A stretch of DNA of 64,000 nucleotides from Diospyros lotus (taxonomy: Eukaryota; Streptophyta; Magnoliopsida; Ericales; Ebenaceae): positions 11,798,311 to 11,862,310 of the forward strand of contig NC_068348.1 of NCBI RefSeq assembly GCF_014633365.1, given 5' to 3'. The notes beneath the pieces are model-generated. The model was not told where the DNA came from, made no database searches, and saw only the letters and a program-made list of their open reading frames with translations. Each line of letters starts with the position of its first letter. Within the stretch, counting starts at the first letter, position 1. Positions 1 through 13,164 of the stretch are shown piece after piece. A program made the translations under genes and the position numbers.

Positions 1-625
1 GTGAAGCAATAAGATATTCATTATATACTAATAATGACCTCGAGCGTTATTGGAAATCCTTTATCAACGAAAGCAAGGATCGAACCTGAGTATGCTAAAT
101 AGCTAGGATTTCCACAAGTTTAAATAAAAGTCCATCACGCACCCACGTATCAAAAAGTTATAGCAACTTCACGATTACATCCTTAAGTATCTTAACTACT
201 ATTTACATTACAATATTGGGGTTACACGGGTACACAAACAAATCCATCTCTAAATCAGCCAAGCGCCACCTCTGAATCCTTGCTCGCGCTAGAACCTGGA
301 GCCTGAAACACTTGATACTTCCGACAAAGCTGGGACGAGGAATGTCCCAAGGGTATGAAACACCCGAGTTAGATTATTACATCTAAGTGAGTGGTAAGAA
401 AGAAAGAAACAGTGCATGCAAGAGCAATATGCAGTTATGCCAGGAAACAAGCAGAATTAAGTATAAACCTTCCAAGACCATATCAAAATAAAACCTCCCC
501 GAGTCACCATCATCCCTTCCAGCACTTATGTCAAACCTCACAGCCTCACCTCCAGGCTAAGCCCCACCTCTAGGCATGTGGTTGTGGTCCAATCCCTCAG
601 CCCCACCTCTAGGCACGAGATTACA

Positions 626-669
626 TGTAATGACCCAAATTTATTTATTACTATTATAGTTAATATAGA

Positions 670-703
<34 letters not shown>

Positions 704-3700
704 GTTATTATTATTAGTTGAGAGGCCCAGCAGCTTTTGTCGCCACTTCCGTTTGCTTCCGAATTCCCAAGCCATTAAGTCGCTCAATTGAGGCGGTGGG
801 TTTTTGCCTGTGATTAGCGAGCTAAGGTCACGTGTTCGGCCGAGTGGTTGAGTGTGAGGAAGAAGAGGAAAGCAGAGAAATTACAGAAACAGTGAGTTGC
901 GAAGAAGAAGAAGCAGAGAAGGAAGAAGGAATTGCAGAACAGAGGGGGACGGGTGCGTTGCTGAGGCTTTGATTCCGCAAATAGGCAAGCTCATCTTCTC
1001 TCCCTCTTCGATGGCTTCTTCATCTTTAGTTGTTCTTAATAATGGCCTGGATATAAACAGTGGCTGTGAGTGCAAAGTATAGCAAGCTGTATATATATGT
1101 AACATAGGTATTTATATAAACTGTCGCATGCGAGCTGTCCAACAGGGGAGCTTGTTGTATATTTGTATGTGTGCGTGAACACGGGTGAGCTCTGTTGGCC
1201 GTGAGTTTACGGTATGGGTGTTTACAGTGTGCGTGAGTTTAAGTGTTGAGTGTACAAGATTATATATATAGCGTATATACAGTGAGTAAGTAAACCAGGC
1301 TGATATATGTGTATACATATAGACATACGAGCTGTGTAACCGCCATGGCCGTGAGTGTGTAGCTCGCTGTGTGTGTGTTCGGTGTATATATATAAATAAT
1401 TACTATAGCACGCAGGGGCTATTTTGCACTGAGTTTTATTCCATTTAATTGTGTTTTGGGTATACCTCTGATTGGAGGGTGGTTCACTATGTGTGATTGA
1501 GGGTTATGATGCAGAAATTGGCCTTTGGGCGTGTTTACTGGGTGTGCATATCACCATGTGTAAGTTTATATATATATATATATATATGTTCAGGTGCACA
1601 GTGAGTGTTTGAGGTTTGAGGTAGTGTAGCCGTGAGTGTAAGGAGCTTTGTAAGTGTGTAAATGTGTAGGGGCAGTGAGTAGGAGCCTTGGTTGGGGGTA
1701 GGAGATGCTCCACAGTAAAGGTGTGTGAGTGTAATACCGTGTGTGTGTGTTCACTGGGTTTGTTTTGTTTTATATTAATATTGTTATTGTTAAAGTTATT
1801 GTTATTGTAAAGATAAGATTAATAGTAGTATATAATAATTTATATTGTTAGCATAATAGTTTATACAAATTTTAGCTCCTGATGATGCTCTCGCTGGAGA
1901 TGGAAGGTGACCCATGTATATTTAATAGTGTATATTAAGTGTTTATATATAGATATAAACAATAGTAAATAATATATATTTGTATATTAAGTGAGTTTGT
2001 AGTGAGTTCGTTGTGGGTTAATTAAGTGAGCTTATTGTGAGTGTGTGATTAAAGATAAAGAAAGTGTTGTGTGTGAATTAAAGAAATGGCCTTTGGTTGA
2101 GGAGGTTACTGTGTCCGTGTGTGTGTGTATATCCATGCGTAAGTTTACGTATATCCATATATATATATATATATATATGTTTAGGTGCACAGTGAGTGTT
2201 TAAGTATGTGTGTGAGGAAGATTAAGTGGCCTTTGGCCGTGAGTGCAAGGGGTGCGGGGAGGATTTTAATAATAATAACTAATATTATTATTGTTATTAC
2301 TACTATTGTTATTGTTATTATTATTAATTAATGCTACTATTATTATTACTGTTATTAGTTTATTTACTATTTTGCTTCTTTTAATTCTCAATAATTGCTA
2401 ATAAATTGTCCTTGTCCTTATATGGTTAAAACCATAATCAGTCGGGATAAGTATTGATGAACAGTAACCGAGTCAATGAACAATGCCGAGTCGTGAATAG
2501 TAAATTGGGTCTTGTTCTTGTTTCAATGGAGAGTTAGTTTCCTCTCATATTCCTTTGTGGAATGAAGCTAGGAGCCCATGGGTAGGATCTTGTTAGAGGT
2601 TGTTGTGGCTTAGAGTATTTGCAAGTGATTCTTTTATTTCTAGTATCTTGTCAGTTCTTATGCATGCATGGGCTTGGAATATGCATATGGGGGTTTCATG
2701 TGACTGGTGTGCTTGGACATAGGCATGTTGTTGTATATTTGTCTTCCCTTCGGGGCGAGCAGGGCATGATGTATGGCTTATGGAAGCTATGTATCATCGT
2801 TTGTGCTCATTATGCCTTTACATTACATGAGCACTTCATTCTATGTGTTTTACTACTTGGGCGAGGCTTGACGGGATGCTTGGCTTATGGGGGCCTTGTA
2901 TCTTGTCCAGTCTACTACGCTACCCCTTATATGTTGCATTTGCACGAGTTATGGCGCCAGTTTTGAGATACAGCTGTACGGTATCGGGTTTTCCGAACCG
3001 AGTTATTTAAGGACGCTCCGACGTGCCTAGCTTTTTATTTTGGTCGCTTATGCAGGCCAGAGGGTGTGGTCGCTCCCACCCAGGCGAGCTTCGGCTCGTA
3101 GTACAGGTACAATCTACCTTCAAGGCAGTAGCAGGTTTATTATAAGGACTTGGGTGCTAGTGCATTCTCTTATTTGGGCCCCAGGATCCTGTATATGTGC
3201 ATTGTTATTTATGATGTTGGTACCTGAAGCAATTTATGTGATTACATGGCATGCTATGCATGAGTTCATTTTATTATGCACTTGAGGTGCAAGTTTACTT
3301 TTAGAGCCTCATCTATCTGTCCTTTTTCTTTCGTTATGGGCTTGCTGAGTCATTTGGACTCACCTTGTTTTCTCTTCATTCCAGGTAAAGGCAAGGACCC
3401 AGTTGTGGGCGGGTCTAGTAGTTCTCGACTACTTGATTAGGCGGTGTACAGGGCCATGCAGACCTAGCAGTTGTCAGCCTGGGGGTTTCATGCTGTGCAT
3501 TTTGGTCGCTTTCGCACTGTATTTTCTTTAGTTTATGTGGGTCCGTATGGTTTATGTTTATTTTGAGGCTAGTATGCCAGAGATGTATGTTATGCATGCT
3601 TGGGCTATGTAAGCCTAGAGATAAGTTGTTGTGTAGCAGGTTGAGGTTTTGTTTTATATGCCGGGATGGCAAGTTTTCTTTATCAGTTTTCCCTTGGTAT

Positions 3701-3800
3701 TTATCAGTGGCATGCATGATAGGTTCTTCTTGACCAAGTTGTCTCTATTCTAGTAGGGCACCCGCTCTGGTTCTTTGGGGACCTAGGTGGGGGTCTTACA
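626..3800 (+). mobile_element. Solo LTR, about 3.2 kb
   Basis: Starts TGTAATGACCC and ends GGGGGTCTTACA, so it has TG...CA ends with short inverted termini. It is flanked by TTACA (621-625) and TTACG (3,801-3,805), a 5-bp target duplication with one mismatch. Host sequence on both sides belongs to the same minus-strand LTR (CAGCCCCACCT...AGGCACG on each side). Near its 3' end (about 3,358-3,400) it shares the ACTCACCTTG...CATTCCAGGTAAAGG arrangement with the LTR at 15,046-17,855, which suggests a related Ty3/gypsy lineage in + orientation. The GT-rich stretch 1,080-1,760 and the frame at 2,619-2,966 are part of the LTR; I do not regard the frame as a gene. Confidence 0.75.
671..716. repeat. 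(ATT)n microsatellite
   Basis: Uninterrupted ATT units with one GTT variant, located inside the solo LTR. Confidence 0.9.
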
Positions 3801-5986
3801 TTACGAGCCACCACTATGCCCGTTGGCACTTGTGTGAAACATCTCAGCCCCACCTGCAGGCACGGGATCGTAGTCTACCCCTCCCCCCCAGCCTCACCTC
3901 TAGGCACGGCCCCACCTCTGGGCACAGGATTACTACCCCGATCCTCGTGATGTTCCAACAAGCAGCCAACAAGTTCCCGATCCACCAATAGCAACCATTA
4001 CCAAACAACATGTTGAAGACAAAGCAGAAGGAATATGTACAACTAAGGAATATCAAGTAGGCAAGGCCTCACCTGTAGGCACGGTGCACAAACCAAGGAA
4101 AATACAATTTGCAATCCATAAGCTACAAGCAAGAGTAGTCATGTTTAATCCCATCGACGAACCACAACAACAAACTCCGTGATCAAGCAAAATAGGAAAG
4201 AAATGCTCGAAAATAGGGAAACATGAGATGTATGCAACAACCATCCACAAGTGGAAACCAAGAGTGATCAATAGGAATCAAGGAGCATGCATAATAATCT
4301 CTCACAAATGAAACCAAGAATGATCTAAAGGAAGCATGCATGAGAACCACTCACCTTGGTCGTTTTCTCTTCGATAGCACGATTTACAGCCCGATTTCTT
4401 GCACTAGGGGCTGTTTCTGCAGAAATCATGGATTTAAGTAAACCAAACCTTGAATATTTTATACAGGGTTCTAGGTAATTAAAATAGGAGAACATCGGTG
4501 AAAATTTCAGGCTAAACGGAGGTCGGATGCGCCCTCACAGGGCCCCCGGAAGGGTGGCCACGCGCTACCCCTTCTCTATTTTGCAACCCAAAATTAAAAC
4601 GGCCATATCTTGCTCATTTTTTATCCGATTCACTCTCCGTTTGAACCTACGGACTTCTCTTTTCATGTACTACGATTCTACAGAAGGAAAAGTGGCTTAC
4701 CTTTTAGGCTTCTTCCCCATTTTTGGTGTTTTCCAATCTGGTCTCCCACTTGGCTTCTCTTGCCTTCTTCTTTGGTTTCTTCTTCTCTTGCTTTTCCTCT
4801 TCTATTTTTCCTTCTACGTGGTCCAACTCTCCACCCCTTTTTATAGTCCTTTTACCTCCAAGCTTCAAGATCACATTTGGTTATTTTCTATCCTAGCCAT
4901 GATTACTATGTTTGAAAAACTTACCTTGATTCCATGCTTATCCTAGAAGCTTTTCCCTCTCCCAATCCATTCCTTCCATTTGCCCCTTACGTGACCCTTT
5001 ATTCAACCTATCTTATCCTTATCTTTTAGCAAGCCAATAACATGCTTCCAACTCCATTTACTTTTGAATTAAGTAATAAAGGTAATCATGGTTTAAGACT
5101 TTTGTGCACAAATCATCCAATAACACTTTACCACCTCAAGGCTTCTTCAATAAGCCTTCCTTATGTCAATTAGTCTCCCAAGTCAAGTCTTCCAAGTTAA
5201 TCCATTCCAAGACTTTTGATGTAAAATCATCCAATACTATTCTACCATCTCAAGGCTTCTCAAACAAGCCTTTAATTTATCTACTTTTGTTCCCTAGTAA
5301 TGATGGCTTATCTTTGAAATTCTTTCACTTGATTCTTCCTTCCTTTAGAAGCCTTTCATTCTTCCAATCTCATGCCTCCAATTGCTCCTAACGTGGCCTC
5401 CAAGACAACCCTTCTTATCCATTTGCTTTGGTGAGCCAATAGAATTCTTCCAAGTTTTCTTCACTTTGACTTTAAGGGTGAAAGTAAGTATTATCATCAT
5501 AAGCTTTAGGACTTTTAAGTTAACCCTCCAATCCAATTTTTCCAACTCAAACCTTCATAAATAAGCATTTATCATTGCAATATTCTTATTGTTGGAGAAG
5601 TTATCCTTTGATATTTGCATTTGAGTCCTTAAAATCATTCCCATTTGCACTTAAATTCAAAATTTTCATTTAAAACACTTTATTGCATCATCCAACCTTT
5701 ATATTAAATTTTGGGGTATTACATCAAGGATTACAAACTACATCAACAGTAAATCATAACATGAACAAGAGAGAGAAAAAGTAATTTTCCTTGAGTTTAT
5801 TAGCATAACCGGTGGCTCTGAACGGATGTCAACTTAAGTATAGAACTAAATTCTCTAGAATCCAACTAATTACACTGTTGTATTACTTCAACTGGGTAAA
5901 TTTTTGTCATAATCTAATACGGATAAAACTTTGCTAATTACAGTGTAATCCAACTAATACACTACAAGAAAACAGTAGTTTAAAGA

Positions 5987-6388
5987 CGGATTTTTTGAGA
6001 CGGATTTTTCCGTCTCAAATTAGAGACGGATTTTTTTGAGAAGGATTTAGAGACGGAAAAATATCTGTCTCTAATTTGAGACAGATTTAGAGACGAAAAC
6101 TAATACGTCTCAAATTGAGACTGATTTTGAGACGGAAAAATATCCGTCTCAAATTAGAGACGGAATAATTTCTATCTTTAAATCCGTCTCAAATTTGAGA
6201 TGGATTTCTGAGACGAAAATTATTCCGTCTCTAATTAGAGACGGATATTTTTCTGTCTCAAAATCCATCTCAATTTGAGACGAATTTTTGAGACAGAAAT
6301 TAATCCATCTCAATTTGAGACGGATATTTTTCCGTCTCAAAATCCCTCTCAAATTGAGACGAATTTTAAGACCGAAATTTTTTCCCTC
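5987..6388. repeat. Left subterminal GAGACGGA repeat array of the CACTA element
   Basis: More than 15 degenerate units of GAGACGGA or its complement TCCGTCTC alternate in both orientations, so neighbouring units can pair as hairpins. Such arrays are known binding sites for the TNPA-like protein in En/Spm elements; binding here is inferred. Confidence 0.85.
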
Positions 6389-8569
6389 TCAAATTTATAA
6401 AATGTAAAATTTTAAAATATTAATTTATAAGATATAAAATTGTAAAATATTAATTTATAAAATGTAAAATTTTTATCTATTGATATAGAAATTAAATTCT
6501 AAATATATAAATTAATATATTTCATGTGTATAAAATATAAAATAAAATATATATACATGTAAACTAATATATATATAAATTTATAAATTAAAATATATAT
6601 TAAATGTATAATAATTAACTATTTGTAATAATTATTAAATATATACAAAATGAAAAAAAGGGGAGAGGAGAGAGAGAAAGGGGCACTTTTGTATTTTAAA
6701 AAAGAAGTTAGTATATGAATTATATTTCTTTTAATGTGAAAAAGTATACTAAAACTGAATTGAATAATATTTAGAGAATATATAAATACTACTCTTATAT
6801 TGAAAAGATGATATAAATATTTTTAGATTGCTGATAGAGTCAAGAAAAACACATCAAATCTCAAAAAACTTGTTATATCACATAATTTTATAATAATTTT
6901 TTAAATTAAAAATAACAATACATCTAATATGATCAGAATGTATATTTCTCTATATAATATACAAAAATCTCTATATATATAGTATACATCAAACATGACT
7001 TTGATTAATAATATATTTAGTATTATCTTTATCTACATTGTGTTTGATTAATTAAGCATTACAATGTTTGATTAATCATAAATATATGAATTAACTTAAA
7101 TTCATATGGTTGAGACATGAAGTTTAAAAAAACACCAACAGTATCAATCGTTGAGATCAAATACTTAACATATTTTCTCCCCAAAACCATTTAATCTTCT
7201 ATCACCTCACATGTATCATAACCATTATCAGAGAGACAGTAGGCGAAATAGACAATCGGTCACTTCCCCAAATCTATGGCATGGTCACTTCCCCTTTGTT
7301 TTTTTTTTTTTAACTCATTCTTCACTTCAAACGTCTCTTGCCATAGCCACAACCACCAAGTTCTCTGTAGTCAATGCTCAGATGGCTTGCAACAGTGTCA
7401 GTTTTAAAAAAACTCGACTAGGCTTAATCCAAAAGAACTTGACCGGGCTTAATCCGTGAATTAAGCCCGATTGGGTTACTTTGCTTATTCATTTGTTGTG
7501 TCTTGCAGGTTATAAAATCAAATTAGGAATTAGCTTATTCATTTGTTGTCTTTTCTTAAGCAAATAAATAGATTAATAAATAGATGATATTTTAAAAAAT
7601 TTAAAATCTAGTATTACATCTTAATCCCAAATTTGATGTTTACTTTAGGAGTATTCATTCAATTTAAACTGGTTCGATTTGATCTTAACCGGTCCAAATT
7701 ATTTTATTTTTTTTTGTTTTCAATATAATTTGTTTTAAAAAAATATACATATATATATCATCCAAACAAAAAAAATTATAAACAATACATGTACATCAAA
7801 ATAGAGAAAGAAGAAAGGGATGGAATAGGAATTTTAATATTTATTATAAATATATATTATTAATAAATAATTAAAAATATTTATTGTGATAATTTAAAAT
7901 AATATATATAAATATAATTATTAAAAAATAAATAACCCCAATTTGTTTTCAATCTTATAATTAGATGAGTGGTCAGATCAAATCAAAAACTAATTATAGC
8001 CAACAAGGGAAGGGGATGGATTGAGGTTCGATGGATTCTGAAGTGAACCAAAAATAATATTATACTTTAGTTCAATTTGCATTAAAAATAAAATATGAGC
8101 ACTGAAAGTGAAAGTCTACTCTACTCTCTACTTAAAATACTTATATAATATAAAAAATATATAAATAATATCTTACTTTTATATATATATTAGCCTTTTA
8201 AATTCTAATTAAAGACTAATTATCAACACAAATAATATATATAATATTATTTACATAGGCATATAAATGGTAAATATATACATAAATGTGAAAATGAGTT
8301 AAAGTAATATTTGATATTCAAGAAAGGATAATAAAGATTATCATTGAAAAAGTATATCTAATAATAGAAAAGTACATATACAAATGAGAAAGTAAAAAGC
8401 TATTTTTGTATCATTTATTATTAAAAAGTATATCTAATAATAATTTTTTTTGTTTTTTTATAAAAATTATAATTTTTTTAATATTTTATAAACCAAGTTG
8501 TGTGACACAGTACTTAAAAAAATTATTAAGATTAAATTAATAATTAATTATTTTTAAAAAAATTTCAAA

Positions 8570-9072
8570 TCCCCAAATCCTTCTTTCCCTCCCTCGTTCC
8601 CTCTTTCCCTCAAATCCCTAACTCACAATCCAATTCCCCCCTCTCTCTCTCTTTGAAAACGTCTCCACCTCCGCCTCTGCCTTTGTCTCTAGTCGTCGTC
8701 GTCGCCTTCCTCTCCCTCCTCCGGTCGTCGTCGCCGCCTTCGTCTCCCACCTTCGGTCGTCGTCACTACCTCCTGATCCGCCTCCAGTCGTCATCGCCGC
8801 TGCCTCAAGGTCTGGTTCTTCCATCGCCCATTTCGATTTCCCTCTTTGCGAAAAGAAACCCTAAGGCTAAACTCCCCCCCTTTTCTCTCTCACTCTTCCT
8901 CCGCTCTCTCTCTCTCTCTCTCACACTCTCTGAACTTCCGCCTCCGCCCTCGTCGGTCGCAGCGCCGCAGCCTCCACTTCAGCCTTCGATCGTCATCGTC
9001 GTCGCAGCCTGCACTTCGGCCTCCGCCTCCACCAGTCGCAGCGCCGCAGCCTCCACTTCAGCCTCTGGTAAG
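8570..9072. other. CT-rich, GC-elevated block inside the CACTA element
   Basis: A CT-rich segment with TCGTCGTCGTCGCC and CTTCGGCCTCCGCCTCC runs in an otherwise very AT-rich element and ends at CTCTG/GTAAGTTTTT (about 9,066-9,076), a good splice-donor sequence. Both strands are open over 65-143 codons but give low-complexity Ser/Pro/Leu or Glu/Ala products without a recognisable domain. It may be the transcribed leader and first exon of the transposon, or a captured host fragment. I do not call a protein. Confidence 0.4.
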
Positions 9073-9537
9073 TTTTTTTGTTGATTCCTATATTTTGCTG
9101 TTGCTTCTTGTTGGTATATATATTTTGTGAATACACACTTCAGCCTTGGGTGTTTGCTGCTGCTTCTTATTGGCATATATATTTTGTGATGGTTTGGTTG
9201 GAAATTTCGAGAGGTATATATTTTGTATAAATGGTTTTAGTAGTTATAGCGTTTAGCAAATTTCGAGAGGTTTGGCTTATTTTAGCAGTTATAGGTTGAC
9301 TTATTTTCTGTTTGGAGAGGTTGAATCCAAAAAAAATTGAGCAAATTTCAGTGGATAAGATGTATTATAGAAGATCAAGTATTTTTGCTGATACATCTCT
9401 GTATAAATATAGTGTGTGTGTGTGTGTAATTGAAAAGAAGATGAAGAATACGCAAAAGAATATGAATATACTCCCAGCTAAAAAAAAAAAGAAGATGAAT
9501 GTACAGAAAAATGATGAAGAAGAAGAAGACCAGATCT

Positions 9538-9539
<2 letters not shown>

Positions 9540-9583
<44 letters not shown>
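9540..9583. repeat. (CT)n(AT)n microsatellite
   Basis: About 15 CT units are followed by about 6 AT units, inside the CACTA element. Confidence 0.95.
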
Positions 9584-10354
9584 CATGTGTATAGACACAG
9601 CAAAACAAAGTAGAAAATCAGGTGTTTTTGCTGATTTTTTTTAACTTTTCTGAGAAAAACTGAAACTTTGCTGATTTTTTATGCATTTGCTAAAATTCTT
9701 GTTTCCGCTGAATTTTATAATCAGAATTTTTTGGCTCTAACAAAATAATGTCAAAGTGCCTTTTCGACTGCGTTGGATGATATTATTGCTGAATTTTTTT
9801 TTTTTTGAATGTTTTTGGATTTTTATATTATTTTTGATGCATTTTGTATGTCTAAAGAAAATAAAAAATTTAAATTTATAATGTTTTTTGAGAAAGAAAT
9901 TGAGCACAGAGTCTGAAGATCGAACATTGTTTTAAGCTTTGCTTTTCATTTTTTGACAACTGACAGCAAAATCAAACATCTTCAGTTTCTATTTCTCTTA
10001 GCTACAATGGAAGTTAAAATGGAATGGAAAGCATGAAATGAAATGAAAATTTCCCACATCATTTTCTAACAACACCGTAACATTTGGCTCTATATTGCAT
10101 ACTATGGGCACACTTATCCAGTCACGTCACAGTGGATATTTTCTTTAACAATTGAATGCTGCATCAGAAAACATATCCCGGCCATGGTTAAGTCATGTTC
10201 AGTTCTGTTCTGCTGAAATGCCTCAAACATCTTATACAAATCTCCTAGTGATGCAGGAGCATATTCTTTATTTATTAGTTTTTTTATTTTCTTATTTGTT
10301 AGAGTTCAAATATATTTGAATACAATATATAAAATTGTATCAAGATAATATTTA

Positions 10355-11234
10355 AATATTTTTTGAACCAATATATAGAATGTTGAGATAAAACTAGGAA
10401 GCATTCTAAAATTTTTATTAAATTATTTGTTAAATTTTTTAGAATACACTGAAAGATATACATGCCATTTTTTTTATCAATAAGATTGAAAATATGTTTA
10501 TTTAAGAGGCACTTTCCAGATGACGATATTGCAAGAAAATTCCTATGATCTGTAGTGTTGCAAGTGGACAATCCTGGCTTTACTTTTCTCCTTTTTATGA
10601 CATCTGGGAAGAACTCTCTCCAATGCTTCCTATCTCTGCTGCCAATGGCTTGGCACCACCACCCCATCAAGCCAATGTCAACAAGGACCATGCTATTCGG
10701 TCTCATGGGCAGTTGGGTCTTTATTTGTATTTTAATTTTGGCCCCTTTTATAGAATCCAAAGTATTCTTCTTTTGATAAATTAGATTCATCTCGTCTCTT
10801 GTCCTTTCTCCCTTTGCTAGCATTGCTACAATGTTATGCATTCATTTTTACTTAAAAAGATTATAGTTTTTAATCACAAAACTATAGCATGCCTGCGAGT
10901 GGCAACGAAAAGTTATCTCAAATGAGAAGTGTAAATTTTGTTGATAATTGTCTTAAGTAGTGTTTGTTAATTAAAATATAGATTGAAAAATATAAAATAT
11001 AAAAAGAATTCTAAACTTTTGTACTTTTTAACGTGATTATTAAATTTATCTGTAATTTTTCAAATATACTTATCTCTTCTCCTCTTAAATAAACATATTT
11101 TCAATCTTATCGATAAAAAAAATAGCATGTATATCTTTCAATGTATTCTAAAAAATTTAACAAATAATTTAATAAAAATTTTAAAATGCTTCTTAGTTTT
11201 ATCTCGACATTATATATATTGATTCAAAAAGTAT
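10355..11234. repeat. Foldback: about 155-bp inverted arms with a 570-bp loop
   Basis: The left arm 10,355-10,509 is matched in reverse complement by 11,081-11,234, with few mismatches. For example, GAAAATATGTTTATTTAAGAGG on the left pairs with CCTCTTAAATAAACATATTTTC on the right. The loop has no recognised gene. It is probably a MITE or foldback element nested in the CACTA element; I see no clear target duplication. Open frames on either strand of the arms are by-products of the symmetry. Confidence 0.7.
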
Positions 11235-11427
11235 TCATTTCTTTTGAAGTATCACAAGCTAGAGTTCCTAGCTAGCATGCTTTTCTGGATATACTTGTAG
11301 ATCCTGGAAATTAATGAATTATGAAAATAAAATATTAAACTAACTGATGAATCATATTTTATTGTAAAAGTATTTAAAAGTTGTCATCACATGCCTATTA
11401 ATTGTTGTTTGTCTTATATGATAGGAT

Positions 11428-12531
11428 ATGTCACAAAGAACACCATATGGTCAGGGTATGCGACGTCGTCAGTTTAGAGAGAGTGTTGGCGAGGACCACA
11501 TCGGTATGCTCTACACCTCATCTTTAGCCTATTCATCACTTTGCATGTTGAACCCCTCAATTATTTATTTTTGTAAGGGGACATTCATCTCCTTCTGATG
11601 TGAGATTTGATTCCCCTAGTCCACATACACTCCAGTGCTACACTGATGGGCCTTCTACGCTTGCTGAGGTTGGGGGTTCATCAACACCCACTACTATCCC
11701 TCAAAACCATACCATGATACGTCCCTTGGGTTCCTCGTAAGCATTCTTGATTTTATTAATCAATTTTTATTTGCACAAAGTTTTAGTAAATGTTTTCACA
11801 AACTAATGTGTGTTTTAACATGTTTGATAATATTTGGTGCAAATGAGATATAACACGAATAATTCAAAATAAGTTTGAGAAGTCATACCGGAGTTGGAAA
11901 AAGACAGACCCTGCTATTAGGGATATGTGGTTTGGCGAATTTAAGGTAATGTGTTACTTTAGTATATCTATACTATTTAAATTTTTAGAAGCCATACTTG
12001 TATATATATCTATCTATATTATGCTTAACTGACCTTTTTGATAGTACAACTTATTCCATGTATATATATACTTGCAGGCTGACTTCCAGATGTGCTAACA
12101 TGATGCATCATCACAATCATTAGTAGTTGGCTTGACAGAAGAAAGTGACATTGCTGGACAGCTCCTGCAGCCAGCTTTTGATGAGACATCATTATGGTTA
12201 GAGGTTGCAAGTGGGAAAAAGAAGGGTCGTGTGTATGGAATGAGGTCAAGAAGCATATGTTATCCCTGGTTCCTATCATATGTTGTCACCATCGCCACCG
12301 CCTCCACAGTCGTCATCCCTCTCACTTGCTGACCAAATTCAACAAGTTGTTAGCGTAGCTATACAACCATTGAATCATCGTTTATCAGCCATAGAAGTTC
12401 ATCGCTATCGCCCTCAAATCCTTCGGATCATTAGGAGAATCCATCATTGCCATGGATGGATATTACATTATATTATTTTTATTGTTCATAGACGATGTGT
12501 TTTATTAATATTGTATAGATTTCTTGTTTAA
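11428..12531 (+). pseudogene. Ptta/En/Spm (Transposase_24-like) protein remnant
   Basis: Broken pieces of the plant En/Spm-associated protein are spread over several probable exons. A start near 11,428 gives MSQRTPYGQGMRRRQFRES. A segment at 11,850-11,945, ending at a GT donor, contains WKKTDPAIRDMWFGEF, the signature W-K-x(4-5)-R-D-M-W-F region of this family. A segment at 12,132-12,264 ends in WLEVASGKKKGRVYGM, corresponding to the family's conserved GKKKGRVYG stretch. It is followed in another frame (from about 12,280) by a proline run and ADQIQQVVSVAIQPLNHRLS, which resembles the coiled-coil tail. Stops and frame changes between pieces (for example after ADFQMC near 12,095) show it is not functional. 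The family assignment is from memory of these motifs. Confidence 0.7.
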
Positions 12532-12715
12532 ATTTAATATTATATGAATTTTTTGTATGAATTTATATTATATGGATTTCTTGTATGAATTTAATATTAT
12601 ATGGATTTAATATTGTGTATATCACGTTTATATATTTATGCATGATTTATATTGTGTATATTAGGTTTATATATAAAATTTTGTAAGAATATTATGTTTT
12701 AATTAAATTTATAAT

Positions 12716-13147
12716 TTAAGACGGATTTTAAGACGAAAAAAATATGTCTCTAAATCCGTCTCAAATTACACCGAATAAGTTTAAGAATTCGTCTCAAACT
12801 CCGTTTGTAAATTCGTTTCAAATAGAGACGGAAAAATTCGTCTCAAAAATTCGTCTCTGAATTCGTCTCAAACAGAGACGGAAAAATCCCTCTTTGAATC
12901 CGTCTTTAAATCCTTCTCAAACAGAGACGGAAAAATCCGTCTTTGAATCCGTCTCAAATAGAGACGAAAAAATTCGTCTCTGAATTTGTCTCAAATAGAG
13001 ACGGAAAAAATCTGTCTCTAAATCCGTCTCAAACAGAGACGGAAAAAATCCGTCTCTAAGCCGTCTCAAATTTACTGACGGAGGTTTTAGCGACGGTCCA
13101 AAATCCGTCTCAAACTCAAAATCCGTCTCTAAATCCGTCTCAAATTG
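12716..13147. repeat. Right subterminal GAGACGGA repeat array of the CACTA element
   Basis: A dense array of CCGTCTC and GAGACGG units in both orientations, the counterpart of the left array. Confidence 0.85.
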
Positions 13148-13164
13148 ACTGTTTTCTTGTAGTG

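Larger units (their letters stand above)
1..5723 (-). mobile_element. LTR of a Ty3/gypsy-like element, left end outside window
   Basis: Long LTR read on the minus strand and interrupted at 626-3,800 by a solo LTR. Its right end is GGGGTATTACA (5,713-5,723), the reverse complement of a typical TGTAATACCCC start. The left 120 bp (GATCGAACCTGA, CTAAATAGCTAGG) and the GAACCACTCACCTTG motif near 4,345 also occur in the LTRs at 14,765-19,291 and 57,019-58,753. The latter LTR's minus orientation is fixed by its primer site and polypurine tract. A minus-strand TATA box (TATAAAAA) lies at 4,838-4,845. About 2.5 kb of this LTR remains without the insertion. I see no coding sequence; short open frames here look accidental. 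The other end and any internal region lie left of the window. Confidence 0.6.
5960..13164 (+). mobile_element. CACTA (En/Spm, CMC) DNA transposon, decayed
   Basis: The 16-bp terminal inverted repeat CACTACAAGAAAACAG (5,960-5,975) has its exact reverse complement ending at 13,164. Arrays of GAGACGGA/TCCGTCTC sit just inside both ends, as is typical of CACTA subterminal regions. The flanks join into CCAACTAAT-TACACTG, which also occurs unbroken at about 5,865-5,880, so an empty-site-like sequence lies next door. The 3-bp target duplication is ambiguous (TAA on the right, TAATA on the left). Inside are a decayed Ptta/En/Spm-type protein on the + strand (11,428-12,531), an inverted repeat (10,355-11,234), a CT-rich GC-elevated block (8,570-9,070) and long AT-rich stretches (6,390-8,560) where I see no gene. 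I did not find the TNPD-type (Transposase_21) catalytic protein. Confidence 0.85.

Noticed and set aside
2619..2966. 115-codon frame in the 3.2-kb solo LTR
   Set aside because: Lies wholly inside an LTR and has no recognisable domain.
8653..9084. 143-codon Ser/Pro/Leu frame in the CACTA element
   Set aside because: CT-repeat translation with no domain. A splice donor follows, so part may be transcribed, but a protein is not supported.
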